Origin: Haematococcus lacustris
Taxonomy: Eukaryota > Chlorophyta > Chlorophyceae > Chlamydomonadales > Haematococcaceae
Reading direction: 5' to 3'
Length of the DNA stretch: 64,000 nt
Assembly: GCA_030144725.1 (NCBI GenBank)
Contig: JASKMD010000031.1
Location: forward strand, 4,065,852-4,129,851
Shown: positions 59,018 to 64,000 of the stretch, one piece after another
Layout of the letters: each line of letters opens with the position of its first letter
How positions within the stretch are numbered: position 1 is the stretch's first letter
Translations under genes and position numbers: made by a program
The notes under the pieces: generated by a model
Seen by the model: the letters and a program-made list of their open reading frames with translations, nothing else
Told to the model about the DNA's origin: nothing
The model's database searches: none

Positions 59018-60190
59018 ATGTCGCAACCCACGGACCGCCCAAAGCGCCTAAGCGACATGCCATATGAGATACTAACTACCATTGTCAAGTTGGTGACGGC
59101 GCTTTCCATAGCTCGTCTTTTCAGCCGCTGCAGCAGGGAAACCCTCACCGCCTGCTTGGCCAATTGCAAGACATTGGTATTGTACATCGACGCATACTCT
59201 GGCTTCCTGGGACTGCCAGCCGCGGAGGCATTCAGGACAAGGGAAGAACCTGTCGTGTTGGTCTTGAAGCGGCGGGGTCTCTGGCCCAAGGCCGATTTCT
59301 CAGAACGCTTGGCCAAGATGGTCGAAGACTTTGGCATCTGCCCAGCTGTCCACACAGTGCATCTCAAGGGAGAGCTTAATGTCCTGCGCAACACGGAGCT
59401 CCAGCCCTGGCAGGAGTTGCTGTCCACAAGCCTACCCAACTGCACAGCCCTCAAGGTCAGCTCTGTTGCAATCAACATCCAAGATGTGACAAGGCTCCTG
59501 TCCCACCCAGCCATAGGTCAGCGGCTGACCCATCTGGACCTCACCACATCCAGCTGGACGGGCGACAATAACAGCGGCCTGTCAGCCTTTGTCAAGTCCA
59601 CCCTCGACCTTCGTTCCCTCCATGTCCCAACTGTGGACGACCTAGAGGACTCCCTTGCTGAACAGGTCAACATGTGGGAAACGATACATGTGGACAAGAT
59701 GCACTGGGCCACTTTGAGCAAGCTGCCAGCCCAGAATGGTTTGGTGGCAATACACATTAAGCGCTTGGATGGGTCCTGGGGAGGTGAGGGCTCCTCCATG
59801 GAGGGCTTTTATGCTGCCCATGTCTGTCACAAGCTGGTGGTCGATGAGTTGCGCATGAGGGTGGGGAGCTACCCTCCCGAGGTAGTGGCCGCCTTGCATC
59901 CCTTGCAAGGATGCTTCAAAAAGGTGAAAGTGGAGTGTGGCAGCAACGTCTACCGATCTCCCGTGGCTGCCAGTGATTTGGAAGCCTTGGCAGGTTTTGG
60001 TGGCACGTGCACACATTTGCGTATTGAGAATGCCCACATCCTCTCATCCGTTGAGCTGTGGGAGGCCGTCGTAGTAGGCCTTCCCAAGCTCAGCGGCGTG
60101 TGGCTGACTAAGTGCACAGGGTGCCATTATGATGATGTTGCTTTGCACATAAAGCAAGTGGTGGAAGAAAATGTGTGCCATCTTCATTGA
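59018..60190 (+). CDS. F-box/LRR-like protein G
   Basis: Intronless, 390 codons, apparently intact. F-box-like N-terminus (KRLSDMPYEILTTIVKLV), then TLTACLANCKTLVLYID, then Leu-rich repeats (LTHLDLTTSSW, LRSLHVPTVDDL, MWETIHVDKM...), ending CHLH. The subfamily is shared with A, B and F: conserved HPAIGQRLTHLDL-like and AALHPLQGC motifs. By family it is a candidate substrate receptor of an SCF ubiquitin ligase; the substrate is unknown. It is the only undamaged member of this subfamily in the window. Confidence 0.75.
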   Translation: MSQPTDRPKRLSDMPYEILTTIVKLVTALSIARLFSRCSRETLTACLANCKTLVLYIDAYSGFLGLPAAEAFRTREEPVVLVLKRRGLWPKADFSERLAKMVEDFGICPAVHTVHLKGELNVLRNTELQPWQELLSTSLPNCTALKVSSVAINIQDVTRLLSHPAIGQRLTHLDLTTSSWTGDNNSGLSAFVKSTLDLRSLHVPTVDDLEDSLAEQVNMWETIHVDKMHWATLSKLPAQNGLVAIHIKRLDGSWGGEGSSMEGFYAAHVCHKLVVDELRMRVGSYPPEVVAALHPLQGCFKKVKVECGSNVYRSPVAASDLEALAGFGGTCTHLRIENAHILSSVELWEAVVVGLPKLSGVWLTKCTGCHYDDVALHIKQVVEENVCHLH

Positions 60191-60511
60191 CACCACGCAC
60201 ATGGGGGGGGAGGAGCGCCTCATGGAGGATGTGTTTCCATTGCGTGTGAAGTGGCAGGTCTAGACTGCATCAACTGGCCACAACATTCATGATGACATAT
60301 GCAGCGACGTAGTGTGACACTGCATGAATGCGACAATGAATGAACAAGCAGTTGGTTTGTCAGTCATATGTGTGCCATGGTTCCATGAGTAACATGACAC
60401 TGGTTTTTCACCCTAACCCTGACCCTGACCCAAGCCAGGACCGTACACGCTTCATCAGCGAAACACCTATGACACCCAAGCATTAGTTATAACCATCTCT
60501 TAAATCATGGA
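60191..60511. other. Intergenic 3' flank of G
   Basis: No gene. A short telomere-like remnant CCCTAACCCTGACCCTGACCC lies at about 60411. Confidence 0.5.
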
Positions 60512-60845
60512 CACTCCTAGAACGTAATCCCTGCGTCCGTCCCTGCGTGTTTCCAACCTTGACCGATCGGGCTGAAATTCTAGTAGAGGGTAATTTGCAG
60601 AATATAAAACATATTTTGCAAGAAAGGTATTTTGCAAAAATCAACAGCTGTTGCGCTGTGGCCCGCAACCTATCCCTGCACTCTAGCCACAGGGCCACAG
60701 CGCAGCCGCCTTTAATTTTATTAGAACATTTTTACTGAAAAATATGTTTTATATTCTGCAAACTACCATCTATCAAAATTGCAGCCCGATCGGACAAGGT
60801 CGGTCAACACGCAGGGACGGAAGCAGGGATTAATTCGTAGGAGTG
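60512..60845. mobile_element. CACTCC-family MITE (334 bp, GA duplication)
   Basis: Starts CACTCCTAGAACGTAATCCC, ends ATTAATTCGTAGGAGTG; GA on both sides. More diverged ends than the other copies, so probably older. Long internal block with one of its GCACTCAT repeats missing. Confidence 0.9.
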
Positions 60846-60961
60846 GACAATGGAGCACTCGCAGCAAAAGGTGCAGTGTTCATATCTCAGCACATCCAAT
60901 GCATTCAATGAGCACCATCTTCCTGTACATGCTGGACAATGTCTCATGTCTCCTCATGAGC

Positions 60962-61608
60962 CTAATGCCGGGACTTCTTGGTAGGTGAGTCATGTTGCGG
61001 TACCTGGCCATCATCATGGCATCCTTGCTCTTGAGAATCCATAATCAGCACAGGCCAATCACCTAGCAAAGGAGGAGTGGACAGGTCATCCAAACCAACC
61101 GCTTCATCATTGGGCGGTGCAATGGGTTCTGTAGGTGTGACATCAGGGTAGGGTTGGGTGGCAGGCACCATGTCAACCTCGTCCAGTTCAAAGGCGGCCT
61201 CCAGTGGCAGAGTAGGTGCCACAGAAGGATGTGGTAGCTGATAAGCTTCTCCACTCATACGTACCGCATGACCAACTTGACAGGCGATGAGGGTCACCAT
61301 GTTGAGAAGCCGGGTAGTGGCGACAAAAAATGGCAGGAGGGATGTCAGTAGATTGATGACCAGCTGCTGCATTTGTTGCTCCAGGTAATTGTGGATGCGT
61401 TGCAGTCGTAGTTAAGCTACCAGGCTGGGCGGATGTTGGTCCAAGTACTGCTGCAAGTCACTTGGTGACACGGTGATGGTGCACGTCGCAGAGGAACCTC
61501 GCGTAAAGGCTGTACAGGGGTGACGACGGCTTCGTCTTGCTGAGCCAATCGTTGCAAATCGACAGTAGTTGCCACGGAAGAGCTCCCATTTGATGTCGAC
61601 ATCACCAA
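60962..61608 (-). pseudogene. Unrecognised leftward coding remnant
   Basis: Two open pieces, 61608-61417 (MVMSTSNGSSSVATTVDLQ...) and 61372-60962 (QQLVINLLTSLLPFF..., acidic Pro-rich middle, SPTKKSRH end). They can be linked by a piece reading SDLQQYLDQHPPSLVA, but only with one frame change and one in-frame TAA. Either an intron or decay explains this. No family recognised. Confidence 0.35.
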
Positions 61609-61671
61609 CTTACAGATATAACACGTCTATCAACATCCAGCACAAATGAAAGCATACTTTACGATGCAAGC

Positions 61672-62640
61672 CACTCTTAGTATTGCTATCTGAACAGACA
61701 CACCCCTAAGTACCTGTACAGATACTGTTGTAAAGCATCTGTACAGACGCACCTATAATTATCTGTACAGATTCCTTCTTTTTCTATCTGTACAGATGCA
61801 TCAATAGCTATCTGTACAGATGATCTATCTAGCTATCTGTACAGATGCTGGCATACCATCTGTACAGATGCCCTCTTATGTATCTGTACAGATGCCCTTT
61901 TATGCTATCTGTACAGATACAACCACAGCAATCTGTACAGATGGTACCTTTCACCATCTGTACAAATGCTCTCTTGTTGGGTCTGTACAGACAACCCCCC
62001 GGGTATCTGTACAGATGCTCAACCTTGCTATCTGTACAGATAGACACCAGAAATCTGTACAGATGCTTCTTCTCGCCATCACTCCTACAGATTAATCCCT
62101 GCATCCGTCCCTGCATGTTGACCGACCTTGTCCGATCGGGCTGAAATTTTGACAGATGGTAGTTCGCAAAATATAAAACATATTTTTCAGAAGAATCTTT
62201 TTGAAAACATCAAAGGCGGATGCGCTGTGGCCCTGTGGCTAGAGTGCAGGGATGAGTGTAGGGATGGGTTGCGGGCCACAGCGCAACAGCTTATGATTTT
62301 TTTGAAATATTTTTCTAGCAAAATATGTTTTATTTTTCGCAAACTACCATCTATTAAAATTTCAGCCCGATCGGACAAGGTTGGTAATGTGCAGGGACGG
62401 ATGCAGGGATTAATTTTTAGGAGTGATCTGTACAGATGAACACCTAGCTATCTGTACAGATACATCATAATTATCTGTACAGATAACGCCTATGTGCTAT
62501 CAATACAGATGCATAGAGATCTATCTGTACTGATGCACATATCTGTACAGATAACTCATACAAATCTGTACAGATTACTAAAGGCAAGCATCTGTACAGA
62601 TGCAAGGAAGGAATCTGTACAGATGTGTAAAGTGCGCATC
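61672..62640. repeat. ATCTGTACAGAT palindrome array 2 (about 25 copies), split by a MITE
   Basis: The same 12-bp palindrome as at 8518-8920, spaced about 20-28 bp with dissimilar spacers. Degenerate copies lie at the left edge. The left edge is preceded by CACTCTTAG (61672) and the right edge followed by GTAAAGTG (about 62630), a weak CACT-type inverted pair. A MITE interrupts it at 62080-62425. Confidence 0.85.
62080..62425. mobile_element. CACTCC-family MITE (346 bp, AT duplication) in the palindrome array
   Basis: Starts CACTCCTACAGATTAATCCC, ends GATTAATTTTTAGGAGTG; AT both sides (CGCCAT / ATCTG). Inserted at the AT of one ATCTGTACAGAT unit. Confidence 0.92.
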
Positions 62641-62965
62641 TCTGGAAGGGATTGCCGCTTCGCGTCGTCTGGGCTGTCTCGTGCGAGCCGTCGCGGGACG
62701 CGGGTTACACGTGTAGTGTGAGATTTGGCAGGTAAAGACTAGCGGACATTGCGTCCGTGAGTACAACTGGTTCGATTCCAGGGAGCCCCGTTCTAAGCTC
62801 TAGCCATTCTCGCAACACACCGCTGTAACCCAACACCCTAGTCGGAAGTCACCGCCTCGACTGGACCGGCCTTCGAGCTTGTGTCAAAAGGTCATCTGAC
62901 GTTGCGTCCCCGCACGTTGCAGCCGGTTTCCGACCCCGAGCATTTAAGCTCGCGGTCCAGTCAAC
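62641..62965. other. 5' region of LTR retrotransposon; tRNA-like patch
   Basis: No gene. Expected to hold the LTR end and leader of the gag gene, but LTR limits cannot be set from one end. GGTTCGATTCC at about 62769 matches a pol III B box, with a short hairpin CGGACATTGCGTCCG before it; no complete tRNA can be folded. Confidence 0.35.
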
Positions 62966-64000
62966 ATGACTTCAACTACCCAAAATGTCGCTTCGGCGAA
63001 TAGGACCAATGGCGCCTCTGGCGTCCTTCCTCCAGCTGCAGCTGTTACAGCTACAGCGGAGACGCTTCCTGCACTCGGTGCAGTACAGGAGCCGGGCGAG
63101 ATAACCGCTCCACTTCCCGCAGGAGACTTGCAGGCTGGCGAAGGAGACGAGCTACTGGACGAGTTTGGCCTCGACCAATTCGACAGCACTTCGACTCCAG
63201 TCGACGAGCTCAACGCGCAAATTGCCACCCTCCAGGCGCAACTGGTCGCAGCGCAGGCCAACAACCAGCAAGCTGGTTCGCTGGTGAGTCCTCCTGCTGC
63301 TGCTAAGCGTGCTGCTGATGCTGCTTTGCTGCCAGCTAGCCCTAGTCCAGCTAAGAGGCCAGTCGAAGTAGCGTCGCAGCTAGTCAGGCCTTTGGCTGCT
63401 GCTCTGCGCGCACTCCAACACTTGACTGCTGCAATGCACCAGCCTGTTGCGCAGAAAGATGTTGCCTCGGGTTCACCCGGCACTTCGAACCCTCGCACAC
63501 TTGCTGCTGTCCGGGACAAGTATGCTGGGGTTCATCCCGCTGCTGCACCCCTGCCTGCCAATGCCACTGCTGTTGCTGGTCATGATTCCAACTCACGTCG
63601 CGGGTTGCCCGTGACTGAGCGGTGGACTGATGCCAGTTCGACCTCCGGTCGCCGTGCTCTGTCCTGGAAGACCTTGAAGCACACTGTGTTGCACATGGCC
63701 TGGACCCTGCTCTTGCTCTGCCCTCTTTCCTGTCAGGCAAGGCCAGGGATGTCTGGTTCCAGTCTGTTAGGGACTCATATGCCCTGACCTACTCTGGCTA
63801 CCCCACATGGCACTACCTGTCTAAGCAGTTCCTTGAGTTTGTAGGGGAGGACCTGACCACTGATGCTGATGCAGCACGTGCTAAGCTCCTTGACTCCACT
63901 CATCTGCGTATGACTAATGGTGTTGCCCTGTCAGCATACATTACTGACTTCAAGAACACCCTCACCTTGGCTGACAAGGACTGCATGACAGACTCCATGC
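62966..64000 (+). pseudogene. LTR-retrotransposon gag gene, partial at window edge, apparent frameshift
   Basis: ATG 62966. The N-terminus is Ala/Pro-rich with a leucine-rich helical stretch (VDELNAQIATLQAQLVAAQA). The gag-like domain is in another frame: EDLEAHCVAHGLDPALALP, then FLSGKARDVWFQSVRDSY, WHYLSKQFLEFVG, and ALSAYITDFKNTLTLAD to the window end. This matches the Retrotrans_gag pattern (FLxGxAxxW...W..L...F..F). The shift lies between about 63625 and 63650; the first frame ends at 63787. It could be an inactivating indel or a sequencing error. Gypsy versus Copia cannot be decided without pol. Confidence 0.7.

Noticed and set aside
62729..62792. Functional tRNA gene
   Set aside because: The T-arm fits, but the acceptor stem has no partner, position 33 is not T, and the D-arm cannot be formed.

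Overview
The window looks like nuclear DNA of a eukaryotic microbe, most likely a chlorophyte green alga of the Chlamydomonadales type. Genes are rich in short GT-AG introns with in-phase exons. Coding sequence is GC-rich with poly-Ala, poly-Gly and Pro-rich tracts. There are interstitial TTAGGG/CTAGGG-like hexamer arrays, CACTA-type DNA transposons, their small non-autonomous relatives and an LTR-retrotransposon gag. I see no bacterial operons, rRNA or convincing tRNA genes. The taxonomic call is inference.

The chromosomal backbone is a cluster of F-box/LRR-like genes: A (6534-6841, truncated), B (7100-8428, pseudogene), C (9150-10274), D (10543-11676), F (split: 58130-58882 and 34860-35381) and G (59018-60190). 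This cluster has been hit repeatedly by CACTA-like elements with CACTC termini and mostly 2-bp target duplications.

Two nearly identical giant elements dominate: L (12046-34376, 22,331 bp, AT duplication) and R (35390-57789, 22,400 bp, TA duplication). They lie in inverted orientation 1,013 bp apart, forming a palindrome of about 45 kb. Each has CACTCG termini, about 2 kb of TTCAGG minisatellite just inside each end, and five gene units. These are a 13-exon CACTA-type DDE transposase, a divergently transcribed acidic/basic multi-exon gene (possible TNPA-like second protein), an F-box/LRR-like gene (E), a gene with two Ulp1/C48 protease-like domains, and a gene whose C-terminal half resembles a 2-oxoglutarate/Fe(II) dioxygenase. 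One long intron in the transposase gene and one in the dioxygenase-like gene are filled with telomere-like hexamers in the same sense.

R sits 8 bp inside one end of a 346-bp MITE, and that MITE sits inside F-box gene F. Removing both, with one copy of each duplication, rejoins the reading frame of F. Eight MITE copies of this family are present. One (49953-50191) is in R but absent from L at the matching site, which gives a direct empty-site proof.

Left edge (1-6533): this looks like the right-hand part of a different CACTA-like element ending in CACTCGTGC... inside F-box gene A. It carries a GGACCCTGT minisatellite, a Pro-rich gene and an unrecognised multi-exon gene. Right edge: a palindromic ATCTGTACAGAT array with a MITE inside it, then a partial LTR-retrotransposon gag gene with an apparent frameshift.
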